A DNA stretch of 34,908 nucleotides from UBA7236 sp964638865 (lineage in GTDB: Bacteria; Bacteroidota; Bacteroidia; Chitinophagales; BACL12). Each line of letters opens with the position of its first letter. Positions within the stretch are counted from its first letter, which is position 1. Below, in pieces: positions 8,704-16,129 of the stretch. The translations under genes and the position numbers were made by a program. Under the pieces are notes generated by a model. The model worked only from the letters and a program-made list of their open reading frames with translations. It was not told the DNA's origin and searched no databases. The stretch is from assembly GCA_964638865.1 (NCBI GenBank), contig CAZXBG010000020.1, positions 1 to 34,908 of the forward strand. The letters are read 5' to 3'.

Positions 8704-8866
8704 CATATAAAGATTAAACGCAGCTTCGCATCTCACGAAGGTTCGATATAATTTTGTGTTGAAAGAAGTTTCAATAGCCCGCGAGTAAAAAAAATGGATG
8801 TATGGGGTTTGAATAGTTTTGATGTAGTATACTGTAAGCAATACTGCAGGAGATAATACTTATTTT
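8703..8866 (+). repeat. Dispersed repeat R2, copy 1
   Basis: This roughly 165-base stretch is similar along its length to 22646-22809. Shared blocks are ATATAA.GATT.AAC, TGTTGAAAGAA.TTTC, TTGAATA.TTTTG and ATACTTATTTT. It begins directly after the stop codon of the DUF2306 gene, as copy 2 begins right after the ADP-ribosylglycohydrolase gene. Both copies are followed by transposase relics in the same orientation. It may be the end of a lost element; I see no coding frame. Confidence 0.6.
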
Positions 8867-8906
8867 TTATCTCAGTTGTTTTCCAAGAGATAAAAAAATA
8901 TTTTTT
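8861..8906 (+). terminator. AT-rich hairpin with T tract
   Basis: TATTTTTTATCTC (8861-8873) pairs with GAGATAAAAAAATA (8887-8900, one extra A) around a 13-base loop, followed by a T6 run at 8901-8906. The stem is AT-rich and so of modest strength. It could end transcription from the DUF2306 gene, or transposon-internal transcription. Confidence 0.4.
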
Positions 8907-8997
8907 ATGTGTATTTATTTTGTTTTTTAAGGAGATAATTGCTGTTTTTTTATTGCAGGGGCAATAGTTTAGCTGTTCGCGTTTGCAGCGATCAATT

Positions 8998-9145
8998 TTA
9001 ATTTGGATTGCTTTTAATTAACTTTATTTTTTGCGAAATAAATCCCGGTGGTGCATTTGCTTCAAAAGAAAGTATGCGTATCATCCGTCCTGTTTTACAG
9101 CAAGGACAAGCACCAACATCGTAACCCAATTTATCTTTTGTTATT
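8998..9145 (-). pseudogene. C-terminal fragment of an IS91-like transposase
   Basis: On the minus strand the frame reads TWKTITKDKLGYDVG, then ACPCCKTGRMIRILSF with EANAPP, and stops at 8998-9000. The Cys-pair plus GRM..I pattern near the stop resembles the C-terminal end of IS91-family transposases as I recall it from this phylum. A TGA stands in frame just upstream, so only about 48 codons survive. It abuts an IS1182-type fragment in another frame, which means two unrelated elements have been joined here. Confidence 0.55.
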
Positions 9146-9300
9146 GTTTTCCATGTTCAGGGTCTTTTGCAAGTTGATTGTGTGTGTGGCTACAACCAGC
9201 TTGTGCTTTTGATCCACTGCAGTTTGCACATTATAACATACTTCCACAACTTGTTCTTGCACCAAAAAAGCTACCCGACAAGCTGCCGTATGCGTTAGTC
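9146..9300 (-). pseudogene. Internal fragment of an IS1182-type transposase
   Basis: The minus strand encodes FLVQEQVVEVCYNVQTAVDQ and KHKLVVATHTINLQKTLN, the region around the conserved YN.Q.AVD..H.L motif of IS1182/IS4-like DDE transposases. It is flanked by stops and frame changes. The segment that should join it to the N-terminal fragment at 9358-9729, including the first catalytic Asp, has been lost. Confidence 0.65.
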
Positions 9301-9357
9301 ACATCAATAGCCTCTGTCACCTATGTCAACAAGGTCGCTGCTTAATAATTCTGCTTC

Positions 9358-9729
9358 CTATAAAAACAATACAAATAATTTAAATGTACTTTGTAGTGCA
9401 GCACTATTTTCTTTTCTAAAATCAGCAATACCTTGATAATTGGGTGCCAGGCTGCTACACAACCATTGTAATTCAGTATTACGCAAACATTCTTGTTCCA
9501 ATTTTCTGCTGCTGCGCAATCCGTTTAAATAGCCATATAAATAAATTTTGAGAAAAAGTTTTGATTCAAATTGCGGTCTTCCTTCCGTTTTAAAATCCGG
9601 AACAATAAATTTTAATTTCTCTAACTCCAAATGTTCTACAAAGGCATCCACAAAACGAACAGGATTCTCCACCTTTATTTTATCATCAAGACTCCCAAAG
9701 GTTATCTGTTGTCGGTTTTGAGGAGTCAA
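9358..9729 (-). pseudogene. N-terminal fragment of an IS1182-type transposase
   Basis: The 123 residues start at a TTG codon with TPQNRQQITFGSLDDKI and continue ENPVRFVDAFVEHLEL, TEGRPQFESKLFLKIYLYGY, LNGLRSSRKLEQEC and DFRKENSAALQSTFKLFVLF before a TAG. This is the DUF772/InsH-type N-terminal domain of IS1182-family transposases, which are normally about 450-550 residues, so three quarters are missing. The frame is well preserved up to the break, which points to a fairly recent deletion. No terminal inverted repeat could be identified above 9729. It cannot be active. Confidence 0.8.
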
Positions 9730-9849
9730 GTTTTGTGATGGAAGACAGTTTTCGTATCCGAAATCGCCAACTTATTTTAGCTGCCAAACATTATAAGATT
9801 TGCTCTCTAGACTTCACTTCGTTTTGATTCCTCAAAGATTTTACCAAAT

Positions 9850-9881
9850 TTTGATTAAATTTGATAATAGAAATACTATTG
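9850..9881 (+). promoter_or_regulatory. Bacteroidota-type promoter for the T9SS gene at 9894
   Basis: TTTG at 9850-9853, 20 bases of spacer, then TACTATTG at 9874-9881 match the Bacteroidota housekeeping consensus TTTG-N19..21-TAnnTTTG with one mismatch. The ATG follows 12 bases after the -7 box, so the leader would be very short. Confidence 0.5.
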
Positions 9882-9893
9882 TAAAACTAATAA

Positions 9894-10784
9894 ATGAAAT
9901 CTCCGAAATTTAATTTAATTCAATACTCTGCTATTTCAGCCTGTTTCTTGGCATTACATCAAAATGCCAAGGGGCAGGCTATTTTTACCGATATTGATCC
10001 TGATATTTCCATACAATATAACGGACAAACTGTCGGAATTGACATGGACAATAATGGAACATTTGATTTTGCTTTTTTGAAAACATCAGGCAGTTATGCT
10101 TATGCAACAACTTATTTTACCTTTCTGTTATTTGGCCATCGAATTTGGGCGGGGCCGGAAATTATCGAAAATGAAATTGCCGGTGAAATGGTGACACATG
10201 GAGCCGGATATGGAACAACTTATTTTCCATATGCATTAAATTTTGGAGAAGCAATTAATGAAGATTTAAGTTTTCAATATTGGGGTTTTCAAGTGATGGG
10301 TTCTGGGTTCTATGAAAGTGATGGAGATTGGAATAATAAATTGGGTAAATGGAGCCCCGACATAGATAGTGTCTTTCTTGGCGTGCGGTTTTTTACAAAT
10401 GATGAATGTTTACATTATGGTTGGATTCGATGTACTACCACTGACTCAACAAAACGCCTAATCATTCATGATGATGCATATGAAAATAAGTGTGATGTGG
10501 GCATTATTGCTGGAGACATCATCGGTGACACTACCGGTGTTAACATTTTGAATACAAATTTAATACTGGCTGACATTTTTAGTTTTGGTAAAACAATTAA
10601 TATCAAAACAAAAGATGTTAATATTTTTCTAAATATTTTTGATTTGAATGGAAACCAATTAGTCAACACAAAAATCACAAATAATTTGACAATGATAGAT
10701 ATGGATGTTTATTCAAAAGGCGTATATGTTGTGAAATTAAATAATGCAGCGGGGCAAATGGGAAAAAGGGTTTTTATTGAATAG
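9894..10784 (+). CDS. Secreted protein with T9SS sorting domain, unknown function
   Basis: The 296-residue protein has a signal peptide (residues 1-28, ending about NAKGQ). The mature part begins IFTDIDPDISIQYNGQ and has VGIDMDNNGTFDFAF, an acidic D.D.NG..DF pattern that could bind calcium. The middle shows no recognisable domain but is rich in Gly, Tyr and Trp. The last 80 residues are a T9SS sorting domain: INIKTKDVNIFLNIFDLNGN, a beta-rich segment and GVYVVKLNNAAGQMGKRVFIE-like ending. It is likely exported to the surface. A good promoter lies just upstream, so it is probably transcribed alone. Confidence 0.75.
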   Translation: MKSPKFNLIQYSAISACFLALHQNAKGQAIFTDIDPDISIQYNGQTVGIDMDNNGTFDFAFLKTSGSYAYATTYFTFLLFGHRIWAGPEIIENEIAGEMVTHGAGYGTTYFPYALNFGEAINEDLSFQYWGFQVMGSGFYESDGDWNNKLGKWSPDIDSVFLGVRFFTNDECLHYGWIRCTTTDSTKRLIIHDDAYENKCDVGIIAGDIIGDTTGVNILNTNLILADIFSFGKTINIKTKDVNIFLNIFDLNGNQLVNTKITNNLTMIDMDVYSKGVYVVKLNNAAGQMGKRVFIE

Positions 10785-10822
10785 CAAATGTTAAAATTAA
10801 TACTCGCCCGTAAACCACAGGT

Positions 10823-10857
10823 TATAACAAAAGCTTTGCAAAATGGCGACGTGAATC
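10823..10857 (+). repeat. Post-gene palindrome family, copy 1 (truncated)
   Basis: The 35-base sequence from TATAACAAAAGCTTTGCAAA through GACGTGAATC matches 11851-11885 at 32 of 35 positions and resembles the start of the larger elements at 17294 and 21468. It lies 38 bases after a stop codon. TATAACAAA at 10823 can pair with TTTGTTATA at 10871-10879, but the right part of the element appears to be replaced by a T9SS-domain remnant. Confidence 0.6.
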
Positions 10858-10996
10858 ATTTGAATTAAACTTTGTTATATCAAATGTTTCCCGAGTAAAA
10901 TCATATAATTTAAGTGAAATACCAACAGGTATTTATTTTGTAAAGTTTGAAAATGATAAATATATTTTAACAAAAAAGATAGTAATAGTAAAATAA
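10850..10996 (+). pseudogene. Orphan end of a T9SS sorting domain
   Basis: The frame reads RESFELNFVISNVSRVKSY, NLSEIPTGIYFVKFENDKYI and LTKKIVIVK before TAA at 10994-10996. This is the last 45 or so residues of a type A T9SS sorting domain (pattern NLS..PTGIY.VKF). No start or cargo precedes it; upstream runs the palindrome-family copy 1. It looks like the tail of a gene otherwise lost by recombination. Confidence 0.6.
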
Positions 10997-11002
10997 ACAA
11001 TC

Positions 11003-11806
11003 ATGCGGAGAATACTTTTTTATTTGTTGAAATATGTGAAATATAAAATTATTATTAAACTATCACCTGTTATATCCATTTTTTTAATTGTATTCTTCAA
11101 CCAAACCACAGCATTACCACAAAATGCAGATAATGCTGTGGTTTTTGCAATTGCACCTGGTATTTCAACAACGTTAGACTCAAAGCCCTCAGATTTCGAT
11201 AATAATTATTTTTATACTCTTTCACCACATTTGGGCGTAACAATAGAGTTACTATATCAGCAGGTATTAAACAAACTAATAAGTTTAAATTCCGGCTTTG
11301 GCTTAAGTTTTAATAATTATGAGTTCTATCATTATAATTTTAATTCCGCATATAATGATGAAATGGAAAGCAAAGAAATTGCAAGTATGGCGTATAAAAT
11401 TCCTTTATTTGTAAAATACAAATTGCAAATTCCTCGCTTGAAATGGGATTTGTTTTCAACTTTCGGTTCAGAAATTATCGTTATCCATGCTTATGGAGAA
11501 TCAATTCATTTTGGTGGTGGGTCATACGGAGGGGGTGGTAACATAGATTCAACTATTTACGCAGAATATGAATCATATTCTCCAAATGCAAATTTGCGTT
11601 TAGGAGTTGAAGTGAATAATTTATTTGATACCCGAAATTTAAACCTTAATGCTACCTTGGCCTATCAACTACTTCCCTATGGTCAAATTAGCGTAACAAA
11701 TACTGTTTATGAATCTGGTTCTGAAAGAGTTTACAAAGGAACCCTATTCCCCAAATTAATAACTTTTTATTTTGGAATTCATATTCCCGTTTTTACTGAC
11801 ATTTAG
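11003..11806 (+). CDS. Putative outer-membrane beta-barrel protein
   Basis: The 267-residue protein has a long N-terminal region with a hydrophobic signal (about residues 18-38, ending TTALPQ). Behind it are alternating amphipathic strands rich in Tyr, Phe, Asn and Gly: LNSGFGLSFNNYEFYHYNF, YKIPLFVKYKLQ and LNLNATLAYQLLPYGQI. The strand YKIPLFVKYKLQIPRLKW is typical of the PorT/OMP_b-brl families, where a pair of strands surrounds a P-x-x-x-K-Y motif. It ends with the aromatic-containing strand LITFYFGIHIPVF, normal for a barrel. A role is not visible. It follows the T9SS remnant by six bases and is followed 45 bases later by palindrome copy 2. Confidence 0.65.
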   Translation: MRRILFYLLKYVKYKIIIKLSPVISIFLIVFFNQTTALPQNADNAVVFAIAPGISTTLDSKPSDFDNNYFYTLSPHLGVTIELLYQQVLNKLISLNSGFGLSFNNYEFYHYNFNSAYNDEMESKEIASMAYKIPLFVKYKLQIPRLKWDLFSTFGSEIIVIHAYGESIHFGGGSYGGGGNIDSTIYAEYESYSPNANLRLGVEVNNLFDTRNLNLNATLAYQLLPYGQISVTNTVYESGSERVYKGTLFPKLITFYFGIHIPVFTDI

Positions 11807-11850
11807 ATTAGGCATTAATCATTTAAAAATAAGCAAACATTCGCATATCC

Positions 11851-11985
11851 TATAACAAAAGCTTTGTAAAATGGCAGCGTGAATCCAATATCTGAAATTT
11901 AGATTTCGATTTGAAAATTTTACCAACCATACACTATTTCGTTTCGAATATCGCCACTTCGCTTCTTAAAGCTTCTAAACGTTTG
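11851..11985 (+). repeat. Post-gene palindrome family, copy 2
   Basis: TATAACAAAAGCTTTGTAAA and the following GCAGCGTGAATC (11851-11885) repeat copy 1. AAATGGC at 11869-11875 can pair, with one mismatch, with GCCACTT at 11953-11959, so the element may be an imperfect palindrome of about 110-135 bases. It begins 45 bases after the stop of the barrel gene. Bases 11986-12156 hold only short frames without recognisable content. Confidence 0.5.
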
Positions 11986-12156
11986 CGGTCATTCCCCATT
12001 TTTCTACAAGAAACTATTTTCTTTACCTTTCAAATTAATAAAAAAATGATTATTTTTGAATGATTAACCATAAAAGTAAAACATTGATTTTCAACAATCT
12101 AGAAAAACGCTGGTCAGAATTGTAAAACGAAATTCAAAAAACATTAAAATTAAAAT

Positions 12157-12261
12157 ATGGACAAGATAATTTCAGGCAAAGTAGTAGAACTTATGGGCTG
12201 CAAATCGTTGGTAATAAGTGTAGAAAACCGACCGTTATGCACTTTTAAATTAACAAGATAA
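12157..12261 (+). CDS. Short ORF, 34 residues, upstream of the Crp/Fnr gene
   Basis: The frame begins MDKIISGKVVELMGCKSLVI and ends CTFKLTR before TAA, 15 bases above the Crp/Fnr start. It could be a leader peptide, the surviving end of a longer gene, or chance. I recognise no family. Overlap with the AAGGAG motif that serves the next gene suggests possible translational coupling. Confidence 0.3.
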   Translation: MDKIISGKVVELMGCKSLVISVENRPLCTFKLTR

Positions 12262-12276
12262 AAGGAGAGCAATTAT

Positions 12277-12855
12277 ATGATGAAAAATGAAATATTGAAA
12301 TACGTTTCAAAATATATTCCCATTACTACGGACTTGGAAAAGGCAATATTGGAAAGTGCAGCAATAAAGATTTTTCCAAAAGGAACTCTTTTGCTAAAAG
12401 AGGGTAATTTTTCAAACGAATGCTATTTCATTTTAAAAGGATGCATAAGAGTTTTTTTTATAAAAGAGGGCGAAGAAAAAACCACAGAATTTTATACTGA
12501 AGGGCAAGCTGCTATTGCATCGTGCTATTCCAAAAAAACACCTTCTCAACAATACTTAGAATGTATTGAAGAAACAGTTGCAAGTGTAGGCAATCCTGAG
12601 TTGGAAGCAGAAATGTTTCAAAAGTATCCTCAGTCAGAATCCGCAACTCGAGTAATGACAGAAATAGTAATGGTTAGTTCGCAGGATAAATTAGCCGAGT
12701 TTAAAATGTCGTCTCCAGAAGAACGATACTTAGCTTTGCTAAAAGATAGACCTGAGTTGATACAAAGAGTACCCCAACATCAAATAGCCAGTTATTTAGG
12801 CATTACACCAGAATCTTTAAGTCGTATTCGTAAAAGAACAATGAGCAAAATATAA
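12277..12855 (+). CDS. Crp/Fnr-family transcription regulator
   Basis: The 192-residue protein has a cyclic-nucleotide-binding-like beta-roll (about residues 20-110, with FPKGTLLLKEGNFSNECYFI and LKGCIRVFFI) and a C-terminal winged helix with the recognition segment HQIASYLGITPESLSRIRKR (about 168-187). The ligand pocket does not show the RxES-type cAMP motif of enteric Crp, so the effector is unknown; there is no N-terminal Cys cluster, so it is not an Fe-S Fnr. The ATG at 12277 is preceded at 12262-12267 by AAGGAG, an unusually good Shine-Dalgarno sequence for this phylum. It probably regulates neighbouring genes, perhaps the barrel-like gene just downstream. Confidence 0.9.
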   Translation: MMKNEILKYVSKYIPITTDLEKAILESAAIKIFPKGTLLLKEGNFSNECYFILKGCIRVFFIKEGEEKTTEFYTEGQAAIASCYSKKTPSQQYLECIEETVASVGNPELEAEMFQKYPQSESATRVMTEIVMVSSQDKLAEFKMSSPEERYLALLKDRPELIQRVPQHQIASYLGITPESLSRIRKRTMSKI

Positions 12856-12970
12856 TGCTTACATAAATTTTAATTCCCAAATCATTTCTTATCTTAAGTC
12901 AATGAGTTAGGGTTCATTGAGCTGTACTTTTGTGGCAAATAATTTTTGTTTCACTTTAAATTACAGAACT

Positions 12971-13618
12971 ATGAATTTTAAGAAAATTGCGCTCGTACTA
13001 ATTTTGACCATATACATTACACAGGTTTTTTGTCAAAATGCAACTATGCCAGACACAGATAATATCAAAAAAGAGAAACCCTTTTACAGATTTTTTATTA
13101 GAAGCCCGTATCTAACATTCACTAATTTCGGAGACGAAAAAACGAATACACACCATTATGAGTTTCATTTTGGATATACACTTACTGATAAAGACAAGAT
13201 TGGTATCAAAGTATCTACATGGAAACTATTTGCACCTTTAGGAATACCAATATGGGATCCTCTATTTCTAAACGAAAGTGAATTTTACCCGGGAAGGCTA
13301 CAAGAAAGTGGTATAGGTATTATATATCAACGTATGCTTTGGAAAGGCTTATACGCTTCGGTGGAAGTGATGCCATTGAAACAAACATTTTTAGATTTAA
13401 ATAATAATAAAATAGGGGAAGGACTTCGGTTATATACTAGCTATCATTTAGGCTATCATATATTGTTATTTAAAAACAGGCTTTTCATAGAACCACAAAT
13501 TCATTGTAATTATTGGCCAATTGAATCCAAAGGACTTCAAAGTTTTACAGAAAAGGATGACAAATGGAGTAATTATTTTCTTTTTGAACCCAATTTATAT
13601 ATTGGTATAAATTTCTAA
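12971..13618 (+). CDS. Putative secreted/outer-membrane barrel protein
   Basis: The 215-residue protein begins MNFKKIALVLILTIYITQVF with cleavage about FCQ. The frame is open from a TTG at 12917, but only the ATG at 12971 places the signal peptide at the N-terminus. The mature part has repeated beta strands: HYEFHFGYTLTDKDKIGIKV, ESGIGIIYQRMLWKGLYASV and LRLYTSYHLGYHILLF, ending LFEPNLYIGINF with a terminal aromatic, consistent with an outer-membrane barrel. No named family is recognised. It lies 115 bases after the Crp/Fnr gene and 32 bases before a small glycine-zipper gene, so these three may share a transcript. Confidence 0.65.
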   Translation: MNFKKIALVLILTIYITQVFCQNATMPDTDNIKKEKPFYRFFIRSPYLTFTNFGDEKTNTHHYEFHFGYTLTDKDKIGIKVSTWKLFAPLGIPIWDPLFLNESEFYPGRLQESGIGIIYQRMLWKGLYASVEVMPLKQTFLDLNNNKIGEGLRLYTSYHLGYHILLFKNRLFIEPQIHCNYWPIESKGLQSFTEKDDKWSNYFLFEPNLYIGINF

Positions 13619-13650
13619 ATAGGTTTTTGTATCTAAAAACAAATTAAATT

Positions 13651-13830
13651 ATGTCAGAAAACAAAAAACGAAATGTCGGAAATGACATTAGTATTGGAGC
13701 AGCATTGGGACTTGTATTTGGAATGATTTACGGCAATAAAACCGGTAACGTTTCACAAAGTATTGCTGTGGGACTTGCAATTGGAGCTGCAATCGGAGCA
13801 ATGTTTGACTTTGCGAGGGGAAAAGAATAG
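13651..13830 (+). CDS. Glycine-zipper small membrane protein, 59 residues
   Basis: The gene runs from ATG 13651 to TAG 13830: MSENKKRNVGNDISIGAALG, then LVFGMIYGNKTG, a second helix IAVGLAIGAAIGAMFDFARG and KE. Gly and Ala recur every four residues in both helices, the glycine-zipper pattern of small membrane or envelope proteins. A charged N-terminus and the short polar loop NKTGNVSQ suggest a helical hairpin. Similar proteins of about 60 residues are common but uncharacterised; some related glycine-zipper peptides are toxins. A palindrome starts at the very next base. A longer frame overlaps this gene in another register but has no coding character. Confidence 0.7.
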   Translation: MSENKKRNVGNDISIGAALGLVFGMIYGNKTGNVSQSIAVGLAIGAAIGAMFDFARGKE

Positions 13831-13980
13831 TTACAAACCACTAACAATGGTGACCGCTACACAACCTTTATATTTTAACCGAAACTTCTCAAAAACACCT
13901 AAGCCTGTTTGTTTTAATGCGTTTCCTAAGTTGCTAATAATTTTCAGTTTAACCTTTACTAAAAATTGTAGTGGTTATAA
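13831..13980 (+). repeat. Imperfect palindrome directly after a stop codon
   Basis: TTACAAACCACTAACAAT (13831-13848) is matched inverted by ATTGTAGTGGTTATAA (13965-13980); reverse-complemented, the second arm reads TTATAACCACTACAAT. The span is 150 bases and the left arm starts immediately after a TAG. Arms of about 16-18 bases enclosing a mostly unpaired middle fit an attC-like or MITE-like site. I see no target-site duplication. Confidence 0.5.
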
Positions 13981-14104
13981 ATTCTTTAAAATACTTTCTG
14001 ATAAGCCTCTTTAAATATTTGTTCACTCTTTCGTCCGTTGCTATTTTATAATTTTTACTTGCGATCGGATTTAGTCGGATAAATTTTAAATCACCAATAA
14101 TTAT

Positions 14105-14335
14105 ACTACTTGCTTTAAATCAATACGATCAAAAAACGTCCCTTTCTCCCAAACAACATTATCTTACTCATTTACCTCCTCCAAACCCGAAATCGCAATT
14201 TGAGCCCATTTTGCATTCACACAATAATTTCCGAATGTTACAAATGTGCCGCATCAAGTAAAATTATACTGTTATTTTTATACGTTTGTTGGCATTCGAT
14301 TATTAGCTGCAGTAGTTAGTCTTTTTACACCCGAT
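14105..14335 (-). pseudogene. Relic A of the 5' end of an IS1182-like element
   Basis: Read on the minus strand, this has the same order as relics B and C: the end motif ATCGGGTGTAAAAA (near 14320-14335), a non-coding leader, then degenerate transposase codons giving ISGLEEVNE-stop-DNVV and FDRIDLKQVV, recognisable against SGLERVIKEDNVV and FVEHIGLKQVG of relic B. It is the most diverged of the three. Bases 13981-14104 between the palindrome and this relic show nothing else. Confidence 0.6.
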
Positions 14336-14446
14336 CGGCTGTTACTAGCAAACCTATGATGACCGACAATGAAAAGTTAAACAAACACATTTTCGGCCAT
14401 TAAAAAGAATCTTATCAACTTAAAACATACAGACAAAAAAGAGTAG

Positions 14447-14548
14447 ATGGAAATAATAGCATTGGAACCACGCAAGGCACTTAATAAAGCCTTTTTAAAT
14501 ATAAAACCTCAAAAAGAATATTTAATCAAAAGAAAGTACGATTTTTAA
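14447..14548 (+). pseudogene. N-terminal stub of a restriction-methylase-like (DUF7149) gene
   Basis: The 33-residue frame reads MEIIALEPRKALNKAFLNIK followed by PQKEYLIKRKYDF and stops. As I recall, the MEIIAL.PRKALNKAFL..KP start is typical of large Bacteroidota Eco57I-like restriction-modification proteins that begin with a DUF7149 domain. The match covers about 21 residues and then the sequence departs. It appears to be all that is left of such a gene. From 14549 to 14734 I see no other gene. Confidence 0.5.
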
Positions 14549-14734
14549 AGAATATTCTTGAGAGAAATGATATTTTTTTATTATTTATTTTGTAGCTATC
14601 TTTATTAATCTGGAGTACTTTTAAAAGGCAAGAAAATATAGCAATAAACTTAAAGAAAGATCGGTTAGTGAAGAAAATGAAACGCTGAGAAGCTGTCACC
14701 AGTTGAAATGGTGAATATTAAAAAATTGACATTA

Positions 14735-15523
14735 ATGAGTAACATAAAATTATTTGAAAGCAAAAGGGTGCGCACACATTGGGATGCTGAACAGGAAAAA
14801 TTGTATTTCAGTATTGTTGATTTTGTTGGAGTTTTAACCGATAGCCCTGATGCAAGAAATTATTGGAAGGTGCTTAAACACCGCTTAAAGAAAGAGGGAA
14901 ATGAGTCGGTTACAAATTGTAACCAACTGAAATTAGAATCAAGTGATGGTAAGTATTATAAAACCGATGTAGCCGATACTGAACAACTTTTTCGGTTAAT
15001 TCAAAGCGTTCCATCACCAAAAGCTGAACCATTTAAATTGTGGTTAGCAAAAGTAGCTTCAGAAAGATTAGATGAAATGCAAGATCCGGAATTGAGTATT
15101 GATAGAGCCTTGGAAAACTATATGCACTTGGGCTATTCGGAAAGTTAGATTAATCAACGCCTTAAAAGCATAGAGGTAAGAAAAGAACTGACCGACGAAT
15201 GGAAGAAAAGAGGATTGAAAGAAGGGCAACAGTTTGCAGTGCTTACCGATATAATTACCAAAGCATGGAGTGATAAAACCATCAAACAATATAAAATGCA
15301 AAAGGGTTTGAAAAAAGAAAACCTGCGAAATAATATGAGTAATACCGAACTCATTTTAAATATGCTTGCAGAAGCATCAACAAAAGATATTTCGGCAGCA
15401 ACCAATCCTGAATCTTTTGAAAAAAGTACCCACTATGAAACAATCTTTAATCCTAATAATTCTAACCCTTATATTTTCATCGGCTTTCGGGCAGACAGCA
15501 TTGTTTTTACTAAAAGATCATAA
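14735..15523 (+). pseudogene. BRO/antirepressor-like gene broken by an in-frame TAG
   Basis: Residues after ATG 14735 read MSNIKLFESKRVRTHWDAEQ, then YFSIVDFVGVLTDSPDARNY and WKVLKHRLKKEG, the BRO-N type domain found in phage-like antirepressors and in stand-alone Bacteroidota proteins. At 15146-15148 a TAG interrupts YSES-stop-INQRLKSIEVRKEL; in the family as I recall it the position is a Trp (TGG), a one-base change. The same frame continues with WKKRGLKEGQQFAVLTDIIT and KGLKKENLRNNMSNTEL, then diverges after NPESFEKS where the next gene begins, so the 3' end is also missing. The first part (146 codons from an alternative ATG at 14708) could still make a truncated protein. Confidence 0.7.
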
Positions 15524-15923
15524 GAAAGTTAAAATAAAGTCCGGTTTGGCAATTGGAGTCGTTACAGCTACAGACACTTTTAACTATCAGGATACTTCAC
15601 CTCGTTGGACACTAGATAGTATCGGTTTAAATAGTTTGACCATAAAATCCCCTGACAGTGTTAAAATTATTGACTATAAAAGTATTTTAACAATCCAATA
15701 TGCCAGACGTGACAATACCACTCCTTGTATTTATTGTTTTCTTGCACCAATTTTTGTTATCCTTGCACCAATTGTTTCATGGAAAGACGGTGAATTTCAA
15801 CCAGGAACTTTCATACCTTTAATGACAATCGGAATTGTTCCACCAACTCTCGCTATTTTGTCTATTAAACGCAACAGAATTATAACGTATAAATTGGAAG
15901 AATGGACACTATTGACCAAATAA
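15435..15923 (+). CDS. Exported protein of unknown function with membrane hairpin
   Basis: The 162-residue protein starts MKQSLILIILTLIFSSAFGQ, a clear signal peptide; the open frame extends to 15366 but this ATG gives the correct N-terminus. A beta-rich segment follows (KVKIKSGLAIGVVTATDTF, DSIGLNSLTIKSPDSVKI). Residues about 98-145 hold two hydrophobic stretches (CIYCFLAPIFVILAPIVSW and IPLMTIGIVPPTLAILSIK), so the protein may be anchored in the inner membrane. The start overlaps 89 bases of the broken BRO-type frame, which suggests that this gene was joined to that relic by recombination. I do not recognise a family. Confidence 0.6.
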   Translation: MKQSLILIILTLIFSSAFGQTALFLLKDHKKVKIKSGLAIGVVTATDTFNYQDTSPRWTLDSIGLNSLTIKSPDSVKIIDYKSILTIQYARRDNTTPCIYCFLAPIFVILAPIVSWKDGEFQPGTFIPLMTIGIVPPTLAILSIKRNRIITYKLEEWTLLTK

Positions 15924-15952
15924 AAATGGCTGATAACAGCACCATTCAAAAT

Positions 15953-16102
15953 AACGGCTGCCGAGCAAAGATTAGCTATTTTTTTATCGAAGGACAATTT
16001 AATTTCGATAAGCCGACTACAACTTCGGCGCTTTTAGGTAAATTTATCCCGGCAGATAATTTGGCGCTTTAATGATGCTACTTTGCAAAGGTGCCAGCCG
16101 TT
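15953..16102 (+). repeat. 150-base imperfect palindrome with inner hairpins
   Basis: The outer arms are AACGGCTGCCGAGCAAAG (15953-15970) and CTTTGC...CAGCCGTT (16081-16102). The pairing continues inward as GCAAAG-AT-TAGC with GCTACTTTGC. Two hairpins lie inside: TTATCGA (15984-15990) with TCGATAA (16005-16011), and GCCGA (16012) with TCGGC (16025). The element begins 29 bases after one stop codon and ends 27 bases before the next start. It could be a MITE, an attC-like recombination site, or a structured leader of the TPR gene. Confidence 0.65.
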
Positions 16103-16129
16103 TCATATGATGCTAAAAGAGGACAAACA

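Noticed and set aside
13763..14014. 83-residue frame over the glycine-zipper gene and palindrome
   Set aside because: It overlaps a better small gene out of frame and crosses the palindrome; composition is not protein-like.
15215..15523. Separate 102-residue gene
   Set aside because: It is the in-frame continuation of the BRO-type gene beyond the TAG, not an independent gene.
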